Below are positions 30,042-40,575 of a stretch of 64,000 nt of DNA, piece after piece. The position numbers and the translations under genes were made by a program. Position 1 is the first letter of the stretch, and every line of letters begins with the position of its first letter. A model generated the notes under the pieces. The model saw only the letters and a list, made by a program, of their open reading frames with translations. It had not been told where the DNA came from and searched no databases. This stretch comes from Herbaspirillum sp. (lineage in GTDB: Bacteria; Pseudomonadota; Gammaproteobacteria; Burkholderiales; Burkholderiaceae_D): the NCBI RefSeq assembly GCF_017744395.1, contig NZ_JAGIBI010000002.1, forward strand, positions 310,001 through 374,000, in the 5' to 3' direction.

Positions 30042-30935
30042 ATGACCACCGACCTGACCAACGTAGCGCCGCAGATCAAAGCCGAAATCCTGGCTGAGGC
30101 GCTGCCTTACATCCGTAAATTCCACGGCAAGACCATCGTCGTCAAGTATGGCGGCAATGCGATGACCGAGGAAAGCCTGAAGCACGGCTTCGCGCGCGAT
30201 GTGATCCTGTTGAAGCTGGTCGGCATGAACCCGGTGGTGGTGCACGGCGGCGGCCCGCAGATCGATGCCGCGCTGAAGAAGATCGGCAAGCAAGGCACCT
30301 TCGTGCAAGGCATGCGCATTACCGACGAAGAAACCATGGAAGTGGTGGAATGGGTGCTGGGCGGCGAGGTGCAGCAGGATATCGTGATGCTGATCAACCA
30401 TTACGGCGGCCAGGCGGTGGGCCTGACCGGCAAGGATGGCGGCCTGATCCGCGCGCGCCGCATGCAGATGCCGGACAAGGAGAAGCCGGGCCAGTTCCTG
30501 GACATCGGTTTCGTGGGCGAGATCGAGGCGATCAATCCGGCGGTGGTCAAGGCGCTGCAGGACGACGCCTTCATCCCCATCATCTCGCCGATCGGCTTCG
30601 GCGACGACGGCCAGGCCTACAACATTAACGCCGACGTGGTGGCCGGCAAGATCGCCGAGATCCTGCATGCCGAGAAGCTGATCATGATGACCAATATCGC
30701 CGGTGTGCAGGACAAGGCCGGCAACCTGCTGACCGACCTGTCGGCGCGCGAGATCGACGAGATGTTCGCCGACGGCACCATCTCCGGCGGCATGCTGCCG
30801 AAGATTTCCTCGGCGCTGGACGCGGCCAAGTCGGGCGTGAATACCGTGCACATCATCGATGGCCGCATCGAGCACTCGCTGTTGCTGGAAGTGCTGACCG
30901 AGCAGGCGTTCGGCACCATGATCCGCTCGCACTGA
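30042..30935 (+). CDS. argB: Acetylglutamate kinase
   Basis: [62 protein letters not shown]. Confidence 0.97.
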   Translation: MTTDLTNVAPQIKAEILAEALPYIRKFHGKTIVVKYGGNAMTEESLKHGFARDVILLKLVGMNPVVVHGGGPQIDAALKKIGKQGTFVQGMRITDEETMEVVEWVLGGEVQQDIVMLINHYGGQAVGLTGKDGGLIRARRMQMPDKEKPGQFLDIGFVGEIEAINPAVVKALQDDAFIPIISPIGFGDDGQAYNINADVVAGKIAEILHAEKLIMMTNIAGVQDKAGNLLTDLSAREIDEMFADGTISGGMLPKISSALDAAKSGVNTVHIIDGRIEHSLLLEVLTEQAFGTMIRSH

Positions 30936-30956
30936 TCGCGCAGGACAGCAGTAAAG

Positions 30957-30987
30957 CAAAAGGGATGAGCATGCTCATCCCTTTTTG
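30957..30987 (+). terminator. Intrinsic terminator downstream of argB
   Basis: AAAAGGGATGAGCATGCTCATCCCTTTTTG palindrome with T tract. Confidence 0.88.
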
Positions 30988-31017
30988 TTTGTCCGGCGTG
31001 TTGTGTTGGCGCGATTC

Positions 31018-31956
31018 TTAGTAGATTTGCTCCACGCGTAATCCCTTTTTCTTCAGCAGCGCCGGCACGCTGCCCGGCCCCACCAGATGGAGGATGCCGA
31101 TGGCGGCCACGGCCTTGTCCTGTTTCGCCAGCAGCGCGGCGATGCCGTCAGCCAGGCCGGGGTTGCGTTCATCCAGCAATGCGTGGCGGGCAAACCGGCT
31201 GGCAAAGGACTTGTCGTCATCCATCTCCTTGAGCGCCTGGTCGAAACCGTTGCTGTCGGCGTGACGCCAGGCGCCCACCAGTTCGTCGAGCTTACGCTTG
31301 AGGTCGGCATCGTCCAGTTCGTCCAATGTATCGCCCAGGAATTGCGCCTGCTGGGCCGCATTCAGGCGGCTGAAGATCGCCATCTGGCGCTCGGCGCTTT
31401 CCAATTCGATGATCTTGCCGCCGTGGCCGCGCACTGCGTCGGCCAAGTGGTTGTCCACGGCCAGTTCCGGCCGGTAGCCGCTGCTGGCGTATTCCTGCAC
31501 GGTGAGCGCGGTGGCCAGCATCCAGGGGCGGAAATTCTGCAGCCGTTCGGCCGGGAGCTGGTAGCGCCTGAGCGCGGCGAGCGTGCGTTGGGCCAGCGCC
31601 GGATCGAGTTGCTGCTCGAAGCGTTGGCCGTCGGGATAGATGCCGTGGCGCTGCACCGCCGCCTGCAGCGCTCCGGCATTTTGCGGATCCAGCTCCAGGG
31701 CCAGCGTCGGCGCCGCGGCGAGCGCGCGCGTGATGCGGGGTTCCAGCGGATAGAAATCGGGGGCGCCGACGTGGATGGTGCCGAACAGGTGCATCGTGTG
31801 GCGGCCGTCGGAGACGCGGTACAGGGCGCCGCGATTGGGAACCGTCTGGTTGGCGGTATCCGGCGCGGAGATCGGGGCGGCCGATGCCTGCGGCAGGTAA
31901 AAGCAGAACAGCAGGGCCAATGTCACTATAATCAATCGTTTTGCAAAACCTTTCAC
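31018..31956 (-). CDS. TraB/GumN family protein (probable GTG start)
   Basis: GRHTMHLFGTIHVGAPDFYPLEPRITRALAAAPTLALELDP; C-terminal VAAIGILHLVGPGSVPALLKKKGLRVEQI. Confidence 0.87.
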   Translation of the reverse strand: MKGFAKRLIIVTLALLFCFYLPQASAAPISAPDTANQTVPNRGALYRVSDGRHTMHLFGTIHVGAPDFYPLEPRITRALAAAPTLALELDPQNAGALQAAVQRHGIYPDGQRFEQQLDPALAQRTLAALRRYQLPAERLQNFRPWMLATALTVQEYASSGYRPELAVDNHLADAVRGHGGKIIELESAERQMAIFSRLNAAQQAQFLGDTLDELDDADLKRKLDELVGAWRHADSNGFDQALKEMDDDKSFASRFARHALLDERNPGLADGIAALLAKQDKAVAAIGILHLVGPGSVPALLKKKGLRVEQIY

Positions 31957-32016
31957 TGCTTGCCTTTCTTTCGTTGCTTCATGGTTCCCGCCCGATGGGC
32001 GCGGCCGGTCTGATTT

Positions 32017-32751
32017 ATGGCGTCCAATACTACACCGCTCTGGCTGTTCGATCTCGACAACACCTTGCATAACGCGTCGCACGCGATCTTCCCCGCCATC
32101 AACGCCAACATGAACCGCTACATCACACGCGTGCTGGAGCAGGGCGGGCATCCGTGCGACGAGGCGGCGGTCAACCACCTGCGCCGCCATTACTGGAAGC
32201 TGTATGGCGCGACGCTGCTTGGCATGGTGCGCCATCATGGCGTGCGCATCGAAGATTTCCTGCATGAAGCGCACCTGTTCGACGACCTGCCGGGCATGGT
32301 GCGCGCCGAGCGCGGCATCGGCCGCTGGCTGCGGCAACTGCCGGGGCGCAAGATCCTGCTGACCAACGCGCCGCGCCGCTATTCGCGCGAGCTGGTGCGC
32401 CATCTCGGCTTGCAGCGCCATTTCTCGCACCACATCTCGATCGAAGCGATGCGCGTGCATCGCCAGTTGCGCCCCAAGCCTTCGCGCCAGATGCTGCGCA
32501 AGCTGCTGGCGCGCGAGAAGGTTAACCCGCGCCGCTGCATCCTGGTGGAGGACACGGTGGACAATCTCAAGACGGCGCGGGAACTGGGGGTACGTACCGC
32601 CTGGGTGACGCAATACCTGGTCGGCAATACGATGCTGGGCCATCTGGCGGCGCAGCGCGTGCGCAGCCGCTTGCCGGCCTATGTCGATGTCAAGGTGAGT
32701 TCGGTGCGGCAATTGCCGCGGCGGCTGGCGAAGCTGGGCGCCGTACGTTAA
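32017..32751 (+). CDS. HAD-superfamily pyrimidine 5'-nucleotidase
   Basis: WLFDLDNTLHNASHAIFPAINANMNRYITR; ILLTNAPRRYSRELV; ILVEDTVDNLKTARELGVRTAWV. Confidence 0.9.
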   Translation: MASNTTPLWLFDLDNTLHNASHAIFPAINANMNRYITRVLEQGGHPCDEAAVNHLRRHYWKLYGATLLGMVRHHGVRIEDFLHEAHLFDDLPGMVRAERGIGRWLRQLPGRKILLTNAPRRYSRELVRHLGLQRHFSHHISIEAMRVHRQLRPKPSRQMLRKLLAREKVNPRRCILVEDTVDNLKTARELGVRTAWVTQYLVGNTMLGHLAAQRVRSRLPAYVDVKVSSVRQLPRRLAKLGAVR

Positions 32752-32752
32752 T

Positions 32753-33346
32753 TTAGTCTGCGCAGTCCGCGCACCAGCCCTTGATGGTCAATTCCACTTC
32801 GTGGCTCTGGAAGCCCTTGCCCAGCGTCTTGCGCAGGGCCGACTGCAGTTGCGCGGCGGTGGAGCGGTGCTTGTCGGCGTCCGGCAGCACGGTGGCCAGG
32901 AAGTCGGTGCCGTCGCTGGCATCCAGGCAGAATACGCGCGCGCAGCGGGTGCATTTGAAATGGCCGTGCTGGTGTTGCTTGCCGTGCGTGTGGTCGTGCA
33001 GGCCGTGCTCGGGATGGTCGGCGCCGGCGCTGTAGCGGAAGATGCGGTCGTCGCTGGAGATCTTATGGGCCAGGCCGGCTTCGGTCAGGCAGTCCAGCGC
33101 GCGGTACAGGGTGACGCGATCCATGCCGGCGAAGCGGTCCTGGATATCCTGGTGCGAGGCGGCGCTGCGGGTTTCCAGCAACGCGCCCAATACGTTCACG
33201 CGCGCCTGCGTCACGCGCACGCCGGCCTCGCGCAGTTGCGCTTCCGCCAACGCGGTCATGGCGGCAGCCTGGAGGCTGTGGCTGCTGGCGGGGAGATCGG
33301 CGGCTTTGGCTTTCATGGACGGCATTAACGAAGCGACTTGGGACAA
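32753..33346 (-). CDS. Fur family transcriptional regulator (Zur-like)
   Basis: LREAGVRVTQARVNVLGALLETRSAASHQDIQDRFAGMDRVTLYRALDCLTEAGLAHKI; His-rich HDHTHGKQHQHGHFKCTRCARVFCLD. Confidence 0.9.
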   Translation of the reverse strand: MSQVASLMPSMKAKAADLPASSHSLQAAAMTALAEAQLREAGVRVTQARVNVLGALLETRSAASHQDIQDRFAGMDRVTLYRALDCLTEAGLAHKISSDDRIFRYSAGADHPEHGLHDHTHGKQHQHGHFKCTRCARVFCLDASDGTDFLATVLPDADKHRSTAAQLQSALRKTLGKGFQSHEVELTIKGWCADCAD

Positions 33347-33458
33347 CTAGGGCAATTCGGTTTGCCGGGGGCTGGCGAAGAAAGAAGCGGCGCGCCAACT
33401 CCCGATTCAGCTTCTATTTTAGCCGATGCATGGCGGCGTTTCCTGCCGGCGGCAAGGC

Positions 33459-34448
33459 CTATTTCGGGCCGTTCTTCTTGGCGCGGGGGTGGGCCTGGTC
33501 GTAGACCTGCGCCAGCCGCTGGAAATCGAGGGCAGTATAGACCTGGGTGGCGGTGATGGAGGCATGGCCCAGCATTTCCTGCACCGCGCGCAGGTCGCCG
33601 GAGCTCTGCAGCACATGGGAGGCGAACGAGTGGCGCAGCATGTGCGGATGCACATCGCTGGCCATGCCCAGCGCCTGGCCGTGGGTTTTCAGGCGCAGCT
33701 GGGTGACGCGCGGCGACATGCGCGTGCCGCGTTCGCTCAGGAACAGGGCATGCCGGTCGGGGCCGGCATCGGGCCTGACCAGCGCGGCGCGGATCGGCAG
33801 CCAGTCGGCGATGGCTTGCAGGGCGGCTTGCCCCACCGGCACCTTGCGCTTTTTGCCGCCCTTGCCGGTGACGGTGACTTCGGCATTCTCCTGGTCGATC
33901 CAGCCGGCCGACTCGTAAGCGCCTTCCCGGGTATCGGCAATGTCGAGCGTTCCCAGTTCGGACACGCGCAGCCCGCTCGAATACAGCAGCTCGAACATGG
34001 CGCGGTTGCAGGCGGCCATCGTGGAAGAGGGATCCTTGCCCGGATCGGTTTGCGACACCAGCCGGATGGCGTCATCGGCGGCCAGCGCCTTGGGCAGCGG
34101 CTTGCTTTTCTTGGGCGGCTTCACGCCGTCCACCGGATTGGCCTTGAGCTCGACTTCCATCGACAGCCAGGCGAAAAAGCCGCGCCAGGCCGACAATTTG
34201 CGCGAGATCGAGCGCGCATTCAGGCCGCGCGCGTGCAACTGCGCGGCGCATTTGCGGATCTGGAATTGGCTGATGCTGCGGAAATCGAGGGGCGGGGCGC
34301 CGGTTGCCGTGCCGGACGGCGCGGACAGCATGCTGTGCAGTTCCTGCAGGTCGCGGCCGTAGTTTTCCGTCGTATGGGCGGACAGTTTGCGCTGGGTGCG
34401 CAAGGTGGCGAGGTATTGTTGAATCAACGATTGCGGGGCGGTATCCAT
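33459..34448 (-). CDS. xerC: Tyrosine recombinase XerC
   Basis: LATLRTQRKLSAHTTENYGRDLQEL; HMLRHSFASHVLQSSGDLRAVQEMLGHASITATQVYTALDFQRLAQVYDQAHPRA. Confidence 0.94.
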   Translation of the reverse strand: MDTAPQSLIQQYLATLRTQRKLSAHTTENYGRDLQELHSMLSAPSGTATGAPPLDFRSISQFQIRKCAAQLHARGLNARSISRKLSAWRGFFAWLSMEVELKANPVDGVKPPKKSKPLPKALAADDAIRLVSQTDPGKDPSSTMAACNRAMFELLYSSGLRVSELGTLDIADTREGAYESAGWIDQENAEVTVTGKGGKKRKVPVGQAALQAIADWLPIRAALVRPDAGPDRHALFLSERGTRMSPRVTQLRLKTHGQALGMASDVHPHMLRHSFASHVLQSSGDLRAVQEMLGHASITATQVYTALDFQRLAQVYDQAHPRAKKNGPK

Positions 34449-34524
34449 CGACGCTCATTCTTCAGGCTGTGCCACGCCGCCCGGGCGTGGCGAAACGGCG
34501 GACAAGGGCCCGCGCGCCGGGTCG

Positions 34525-35193
34525 TCAGCGCAGCAGGCAGGCCAATGCCGCGCTGGCGGTCTCACCGATGCGGGAGAGGAAATCGGTGCCCATGTCCGAC
34601 GTGAAGCGGTTGGGATCGGCCGATCCCAGCACCAGCAGGCCGAACGAGTCCGGCGAGGCGCCCACGCGCAGCGGCAGGATCGCGACCGACTTGACCGAAG
34701 CCGGGTCTTCCAGCCATGCGGCCGCTTCAAAGTCCTTGTTGGGGCCGCAAAACGGCGCGGAAAGGCCGTTGGCGAAAATCTGCGCGTCTTCCGACACCGA
34801 TTGCGTGAACCATTGCGCGGCATGCGCTTCGGCCAGGTTCCACAGGCGCACGGTGACCTGCGGCACGTGGAAGGTTTCCTTCAACTGCTCGGCCAGCGTG
34901 CGCGGCAGGTCTTGTTCATTGCGCGCCAGCAGCAGGGTACGGGTCCATGCCTGGAACTTGCTGGTGATCTCGTCGTTTTCCTGGGCGATGCGCATCAGGT
35001 CGGCCATGTGCAGCTCCTGCACCTTGATCTTTTCGCGCAGGACTTCCATCTGGCGTTCCTGCAGGGAAACGGCGCGGCCCATGACCGGGCTGGTCAATTT
35101 GATGGTCGACAGCAACTCTGCATGCTCTTCGAAGAAGCCGGGGTGGTCAAGCAGGTATTCGGCAATCAGATTGGAGTCCAGTTGGGTGGTCAT
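34525..35193 (-). CDS. DUF484 family protein (GAF-like)
   Basis: LIAEYLLDHPGFFEEHAELLSTIKLTSPVMGRAVSLQERQMEVLREKIKVQELHMADLMRIAQEND; LVLGSADPNRFTSDMGTDFLSRIGE. Confidence 0.92.
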   Translation of the reverse strand: MTTQLDSNLIAEYLLDHPGFFEEHAELLSTIKLTSPVMGRAVSLQERQMEVLREKIKVQELHMADLMRIAQENDEITSKFQAWTRTLLLARNEQDLPRTLAEQLKETFHVPQVTVRLWNLAEAHAAQWFTQSVSEDAQIFANGLSAPFCGPNKDFEAAAWLEDPASVKSVAILPLRVGASPDSFGLLVLGSADPNRFTSDMGTDFLSRIGETASAALACLLR

Positions 35194-35404
35194 CGCTAGT
35201 GTGTTCGTATGAGTGTTGCGGCAGTTTGCGGGCGGGGATGCTGAAGTTGCGTGCCGACCGGCAATGCCTGAATTATCGCGAGATTATCCTCGCTATCGGA
35301 AATGATGACAATCGCTGGGAGGGGCTCTTCCGGAGTTACAGGCGGGATATTGTCGGGGTAGAATCAGTGGCGTGAGGCCAAGGGGATAAAGCGGCGGGGC
35401 ATAA

Positions 35405-35440
35405 GAAACGGGCTTGCATGATTGCTCATGCAAGCCCGAA
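35405..35440 (-). terminator. Probable terminator downstream of porin gene
   Basis: Strong stem GGGCTTGCATGA / TCATGCAAGCCC; T tract on minus strand is interrupted (TTTCTTAT). Confidence 0.65.
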
Positions 35441-35499
35441 TCGGTTTTAACTCAAGTATTGAACACCGGCATTTTCATGCCGGGGATCAGGTCCTTAAA

Positions 35500-36726
35500 T
35501 TAGAACTTGTGGCGGATACCAACTGCCAGAGCGGTCTGGTTGCTGTCGGAACCGGTGGTGCCACCCGAGATGCCCGGGTTCAGGGTGTCCTTGGCGGACA
35601 GGAAGCCCAACATGGCATACAGGTCGGTGCGCTTCGACAGGAAGTAGTCTGCGCCCAGGCTGTACTGGATCAGACGGCCCTTCGACGGGTCAGCTGCGAC
35701 CGGGCTTGCAACGTAGTTGATACGCGAGTAATCAATAGCGGCCATCAGCTTCAGAGCCGGGCTCACGTTGTAGGAACCACCCAGTTCGAAGGTGTCGGTC
35801 TTGTCGTTGTTCAGGCCGCCAATGATGTAGGTGGTCGGCTTGGTAACGTCAGCAATTGCAGCCACGCTCGAGCCGGTAGCCCAAGGTTGCTTAGTGCGGC
35901 TCCAGCCACCGTACACTGCAGCGTTGCCGAAGGTGTACTTCGCATTCAGGGCGAAGGTCTTGACACCGATATCACCGGCGTGGATGCCAGCGACGTTATC
36001 AGCGACGATGTTAAGGTTGGTGTTGTTCAGCAGCGAAGTGTCGGAAGCGGTCTTGCCGACCTTGGCTTGGTAGTATGCGGCGCCCAGAGCCAGAGGACCG
36101 TTTTCATACTTCAGGCCAGCACCGAACGATTGACCAGCGGAGGTCTGGCCAGCGGTTTCGCCGAAGCCGTAGATCAGGCTGCCGGTGAAGCCACCCAGGT
36201 TGTTGGTGTTGTAACGGATCGAGTTGTTGGTACGGGTACCTTCCAGACGGTTCAGGTTGTTGCCAACGTTACCGGTCCAGCCGCCGAAATCGCCAACGGA
36301 GGTCAGCGCGCCGCCCAAGTCGTCCAGGAAGTCGGTTTGACGACCCAGCAGAACAGCACCGAAGCCGCCTTGCAGGCCGACCACGGACTTACGACGGAAC
36401 AGGTTGGTGGTGCCAGCGGGGCTCTTGTCTTGGCCGTTCAGGGCGCCGGTGTCGTTGTCGAAACCGGTTTCCAGGTTGAACACGGCGCTCAGGCCACCGC
36501 CCAGATCTTCAACGCCCTTGAAGCCGATGCGCGAGCCTTGGACGTTGCCGGAGGACAGTTGGAAACGGCTGCCAGTGGCAACATTGCCAACGGTGCCGCC
36601 GGTGGCGACTTTGCTGGAGTAAACGATACCGGTATCAACGATACCGTAGATAGTAACGGAGCTTTGTGCTTGAGCAGCACCTGCGAACGCGCCGAGGACG
36701 GCCAGTGCCAGCAGAGATTTTTTCAT
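35500..36726 (-). CDS. Gram-negative (betaproteobacterial) outer membrane porin
   Basis: MKKSLLALAVLGAFAGAAQAQSSVTIYGIVDTGIVYSSKVA; SRIGFKGVEDLGGGLSAVFNLETGF; C-terminal aromatic VGIRHKF. Confidence 0.95.
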   Translation of the reverse strand: MKKSLLALAVLGAFAGAAQAQSSVTIYGIVDTGIVYSSKVATGGTVGNVATGSRFQLSSGNVQGSRIGFKGVEDLGGGLSAVFNLETGFDNDTGALNGQDKSPAGTTNLFRRKSVVGLQGGFGAVLLGRQTDFLDDLGGALTSVGDFGGWTGNVGNNLNRLEGTRTNNSIRYNTNNLGGFTGSLIYGFGETAGQTSAGQSFGAGLKYENGPLALGAAYYQAKVGKTASDTSLLNNTNLNIVADNVAGIHAGDIGVKTFALNAKYTFGNAAVYGGWSRTKQPWATGSSVAAIADVTKPTTYIIGGLNNDKTDTFELGGSYNVSPALKLMAAIDYSRINYVASPVAADPSKGRLIQYSLGADYFLSKRTDLYAMLGFLSAKDTLNPGISGGTTGSDSNQTALAVGIRHKF

Positions 36727-37093
36727 TTGACATCCTTCTATAAAAATAGTCTTGAGGATCCGTACTTCTGGTCGGATGGTGAGACATTAAGGGTTCTCAT
36801 TTGGCATGGCCGCAGATTGGTCGTTTGGCGGCTGGAATTTTGGTTGAAAGCGCAAAACTCGTTCCCGAGTGTTGTTTTTTTCAAACGCTTTCTATGCGAA
36901 AGATGCTCTGGAGGCAGGTTTTCGCTTGCGGAGGACATCTTATTATCGACTGCCGTAGGCGAAACTTGATCTGTTACCTCGCGTATGCTGGTTTGTTGCT
37001 AAAACGATGCATTTATGTGGTTTCCCTTCAAATTTTAAAAAAATATGATTTGTAGGGCATAATTTTGGTTTTCTGATCTATCGCGGAAGGCTG

Positions 37094-38713
37094 ATGGCAA
37101 ATCGAGAGGATCTCGCAATCATCCGTGCTGCGCGGGCCGGTCAGGCTGAGGCGCAGCTTGCTTTGGGCAAGCGTTACCTGTTTGGCGGCAACGGCTTGCC
37201 CCAAAGTCCGGGTACGGCATTTCACTGGCTGGAGCGTGCCGCGCGCCAGGGCCTGGCGGATGCATGGATGTTGATCGCCCAGCATATCCCCTATGAGGTG
37301 GTGGCTCCCTTGGCCAAGCCGCAGGAGGCGGCTGTCTGGTACGAGCGGGCATTTGATGCCGGGCTGGGCAAGGCCGGCTTGGTGTTTGCCCGGCTGGTAT
37401 TGGGCAATGCTGCGCAGGCCGGTGCAGATATCAAGAACAAGGCAATCCGGGCATTGGAAGCGGTGGCGCGCGACGGCGACCCGGATGCCCAGTGGCTGCT
37501 GGCCCAGCAAAGCCATGAAGTGCAGCCGTTGTCATCGGGGAGCGCAGAAGCGGCAGCCAGTGCGCAAGCGCTGCCTCGGGCGGCTGAGGTCGCCCAGCCG
37601 CAAGATGAAATTCGGCAGTGGACCCAACGGGCGGCCGATGCCGGTATCGAGCAGGCTCAGCAGGCCTTGGCCGACGCCGCGTGGCGTCAGTCGGATATCC
37701 CGGGCTTTCTCCAGCGCGCCCAGCCTTTGGCTGACGCATTGCTGCGGCAATATGAGCCGTTGGCCGCCCAATTGAATGCGCCGGCCGAGATGCTTGCCTC
37801 CAGCCTCGGCGGGCAGAACATACAGTTGTTGCGGCGCCTGGCGCAGGCGCGCCTGGAAGAGGCACAGCCCAACCTGTTGTATGTCCAGCAATTGCTGGAG
37901 CTGGCCGCTTTGGCCGGGGACCGCGACGCCCAATTGGGATTGGGGTTGCTGTACGGGCGGATGGACGAGCAAGGCGAACGGCGCTTCCCGGGGCGCGGCT
38001 CCGCTAACTATAAGAAGGCGATCCGCTGGCTGACGCTGGCCGGAGAGCAAGGGATGGCCGCCGCCTGGTACGCCCTCTCGCGTATCTACCTGAAGCCGGA
38101 GTTTTCCCAGCGCAACCTGGCCGATGTGCAGCATTACCTGGAGCGTGCGGCGGAGATGGGGCACATGGCGGCGCAGCTGGAGTGCGGCGTGACGGCCTGG
38201 CGCAACCGCCGCGACGACCCGGCCAACGATGTGCGCGCCCTGTACTGGCTGCAGAAGGCGGCGACCCAGGGCAGCGCCCAGGCGCAGTCCCTGCTGGAAA
38301 AGATCGCCGACCGCCCCGGCAGCGCGCCATGGGCGGTGCTGGCGCGTGCGCAACTGACGCGCGAGCAGGTCAATGCCTATCCCTTCCTGGCCGCGCGCAT
38401 CGAATTGGCGACCGTGTTCGGCCTGACGCGGCCGGAAGCCTTGTTGATCGACCTCAAGCAGGCCGATTGCGGGCATTGCCTGATGGTGGACATCCGCGCC
38501 CAGTATGCGCGCAGCAAGCGCCGCCTGATCATGGTCGAGACCGGCGAAGAGCGCGGCGCGCTCAACCGCATCGGCCGCTTGTTCGAAGACGTGGACTGCG
38601 GGCCGCTCGGGCCGGAGGGCAATTACCGGCAGCGCTTGTACCGTCTGAAGACAGTGTTGCCGGATGCAGAGTCTGGCGCGGAAGAGATGGACGAGCAAAG
38701 CGCGGAAGTCTGA
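37094..38713 (+). CDS. Sel1/TPR-like repeat protein
   Basis: Repeated Sel1-like units: AEAQLALGKRYLFGGNGLPQSPGTAFHWLERAARQGLADAWMLIA; AIRWLTLAGEQGMAAAWYALSRIYL; distinct C-terminal region from about residue 430. Confidence 0.82.
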   Translation: MANREDLAIIRAARAGQAEAQLALGKRYLFGGNGLPQSPGTAFHWLERAARQGLADAWMLIAQHIPYEVVAPLAKPQEAAVWYERAFDAGLGKAGLVFARLVLGNAAQAGADIKNKAIRALEAVARDGDPDAQWLLAQQSHEVQPLSSGSAEAAASAQALPRAAEVAQPQDEIRQWTQRAADAGIEQAQQALADAAWRQSDIPGFLQRAQPLADALLRQYEPLAAQLNAPAEMLASSLGGQNIQLLRRLAQARLEEAQPNLLYVQQLLELAALAGDRDAQLGLGLLYGRMDEQGERRFPGRGSANYKKAIRWLTLAGEQGMAAAWYALSRIYLKPEFSQRNLADVQHYLERAAEMGHMAAQLECGVTAWRNRRDDPANDVRALYWLQKAATQGSAQAQSLLEKIADRPGSAPWAVLARAQLTREQVNAYPFLAARIELATVFGLTRPEALLIDLKQADCGHCLMVDIRAQYARSKRRLIMVETGEERGALNRIGRLFEDVDCGPLGPEGNYRQRLYRLKTVLPDAESGAEEMDEQSAEV

Positions 38714-38734
38714 CCGGGTTTCCTTGCTCCAATG

Positions 38735-38768
38735 CAAAACGGCTTGCCGATGTGGCAAGCCGTTTTGT
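38735..38768. terminator. Intrinsic terminator between convergent Sel1-like gene and dapF
   Basis: CAAAACGGCTTGCCGATGTGGCAAGCCGTTTTG. Confidence 0.85.
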
Positions 38769-38797
38769 TATCCGGAATCGGTTTATGGCTGCTGTGG

Positions 38798-39658
38798 TTA
38801 TTGGTCCGGCAAGTCGATCTCGCCTTCGAACACCGACACCGCCGGACCGGTCATCATCACCGGCTGGCCGGGGCCTTGCCAGGCGATGCTCAGCACGCCG
38901 CCATGGGTTTGCACGGCGACGGGCGAATCCAGCAGGCCGCGGCGAATCCCTGCCACTACCGCGGCGCAGGCGCCAGTGCCGCAGGCCAGCGTTTCGCCGG
39001 CGCCGCGCTCATACACGCGCAGATTCACATGGTGGCGGTCGACGATTTGCATGAAACCGGCGTTGACCCGCCGCGGGAAACGCGGGTGATGCTCGATCAG
39101 CGGGCCGTCCTGCAGCACCGGCGCCGCTTCGCTGTCGGCAACCACCTGCACCGCGTGTGGGTTGCCCATCGACACTACCGAAATCCAGTTTGTCTTGCCG
39201 GCAACATCCAGCGGCCAGAGCGCATCCTGGCCTTCCTGGCGGCTTTCCAGACCGGCGCTGTCAAACGGCACGTCGGCCGGCGCCAGGATCGGGGCGCCCA
39301 TGTCCACCGTGATGCGGCCATCGTCCTCCAGCCGGGGCTCGATGATGCCGGACATGGTTTCGACGCGGATCGAGCGCTTGCCGGTCAGGCCCTTGTCGGT
39401 CACGAACTTGACGAAGGCGCGCGCGCCGTTGCCGCATTGCTCGACCTCGCCGCCATCGGCGTTGTAGATGCGGTAACGGAAATCCACGCCGGCGCCGGCG
39501 GCCTTTTCGACCACCAGCATCTGGTCGGCGCCGATGCCGAAGCGGCGGTCGGCGATGAACTGCCACTGCGCGGGCGTGAGGGAAATCTCTTGATTGATGG
39601 CATCGAGCACGACGAAGTCGTTGCCGGCGCCATGCATCTTGGTGAATTTGATCTTCAT
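38798..39658 (-). CDS. dapF: Diaminopimelate epimerase
   Basis: [54 protein letters not shown]. Confidence 0.97.
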   Translation of the reverse strand: MKIKFTKMHGAGNDFVVLDAINQEISLTPAQWQFIADRRFGIGADQMLVVEKAAGAGVDFRYRIYNADGGEVEQCGNGARAFVKFVTDKGLTGKRSIRVETMSGIIEPRLEDDGRITVDMGAPILAPADVPFDSAGLESRQEGQDALWPLDVAGKTNWISVVSMGNPHAVQVVADSEAAPVLQDGPLIEHHPRFPRRVNAGFMQIVDRHHVNLRVYERGAGETLACGTGACAAVVAGIRRGLLDSPVAVQTHGGVLSIAWQGPGQPVMMTGPAVSVFEGEIDLPDQ

Positions 39659-39687
39659 GACAGCATTATATGGACAGGGCCGCTTCT

Positions 39688-40575
39688 TTACAGGGGCGCG
39701 TCGCGGCGATAAGGGTCCGGTTCGCCGGGAGGGCGGGTCTTGAAGCGCTTGTGCGCCCAGAAATACTCGGATGGGGCTTCGCGCACGCGCTCTTCGATGA
39801 AGGCGTTCATGCGGCGGGTGGCGGCCACGATGTCGTCGCCGGGGTAATCTTTCCAGGCCGGGTAGAAAGTGGTCTTCCAGCCGCGGTAGTTAGGCAGGAA
39901 GGTGGTGATGACCGGCACTACATTGGCGCCGGTGGCGGCGGCGATGCGCGCCGTGGCGGTCAGGGTGGCGGCCGGCACGCCGAAGAACGGGACGAATTCG
40001 GCGTCGCGGATGCCGAAATCCATGTCCGGCAGCATGATGAAGGGCAGGCCGTCGCGCATGGCGCGGATGATGGGCTTGACGCCTTTCTCTCGGGACAGCA
40101 GCGTCACCGGCCGGAAGCGCGAACGGCCCTTGAGCAGCGCATCGTCGACGATCTTGTTCTGCTGGCGGGCGTAGATGGTGCAGACGGAATAGTCCGAATT
40201 GAGCACCAGGGCGATGCCGGGAATTTCCAGGCAGACGAAATGCGGGCACAGCAGGATGGTGGGGCCGCTGTTGAGCGTATCGAATGGCACGCCGGGTTCG
40301 ACCTGGATCAGGCGCTTCAGGCGCGCCTCGGAAGCCCACCACAGCACGCCGCGCTCCAGCGCGCTGCGGGCATAGGCCTGGAAATGCCCGCGCGCGATCC
40401 GGCGGCGCTCTTCTTCGGTCTTGTCGGGAAAGCACATGCGCAGGTTGACCAGCGTGATGCGCCGGCGCGGCCGCATATACATATAGAGCAGCGTACCCAA
40501 TGCCTTGCCCAGGCGGCCGAGGATGGGCAGCGGCAGCCAGTGCAGCAGCCACATGAGTCCGATCAGGGCCCTCAT
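39688..40575 (-). CDS. Lipid A biosynthesis lauroyl/myristoyl acyltransferase (LpxL/HtrB family)
   Basis: [65 protein letters not shown]. Confidence 0.92.
   Translation of the reverse strand: MRALIGLMWLLHWLPLPILGRLGKALGTLLYMYMRPRRRITLVNLRMCFPDKTEEERRRIARGHFQAYARSALERGVLWWASEARLKRLIQVEPGVPFDTLNSGPTILLCPHFVCLEIPGIALVLNSDYSVCTIYARQQNKIVDDALLKGRSRFRPVTLLSREKGVKPIIRAMRDGLPFIMLPDMDFGIRDAEFVPFFGVPAATLTATARIAAATGANVVPVITTFLPNYRGWKTTFYPAWKDYPGDDIVAATRRMNAFIEERVREAPSEYFWAHKRFKTRPPGEPDPYRRDAPL

Noticed and set aside
33459-34448. Tyrosine recombinase as evidence of an integrated mobile element
   Set aside because: Sequence and neighbourhood (DUF484) fit housekeeping XerC; no att-like repeats or phage genes.
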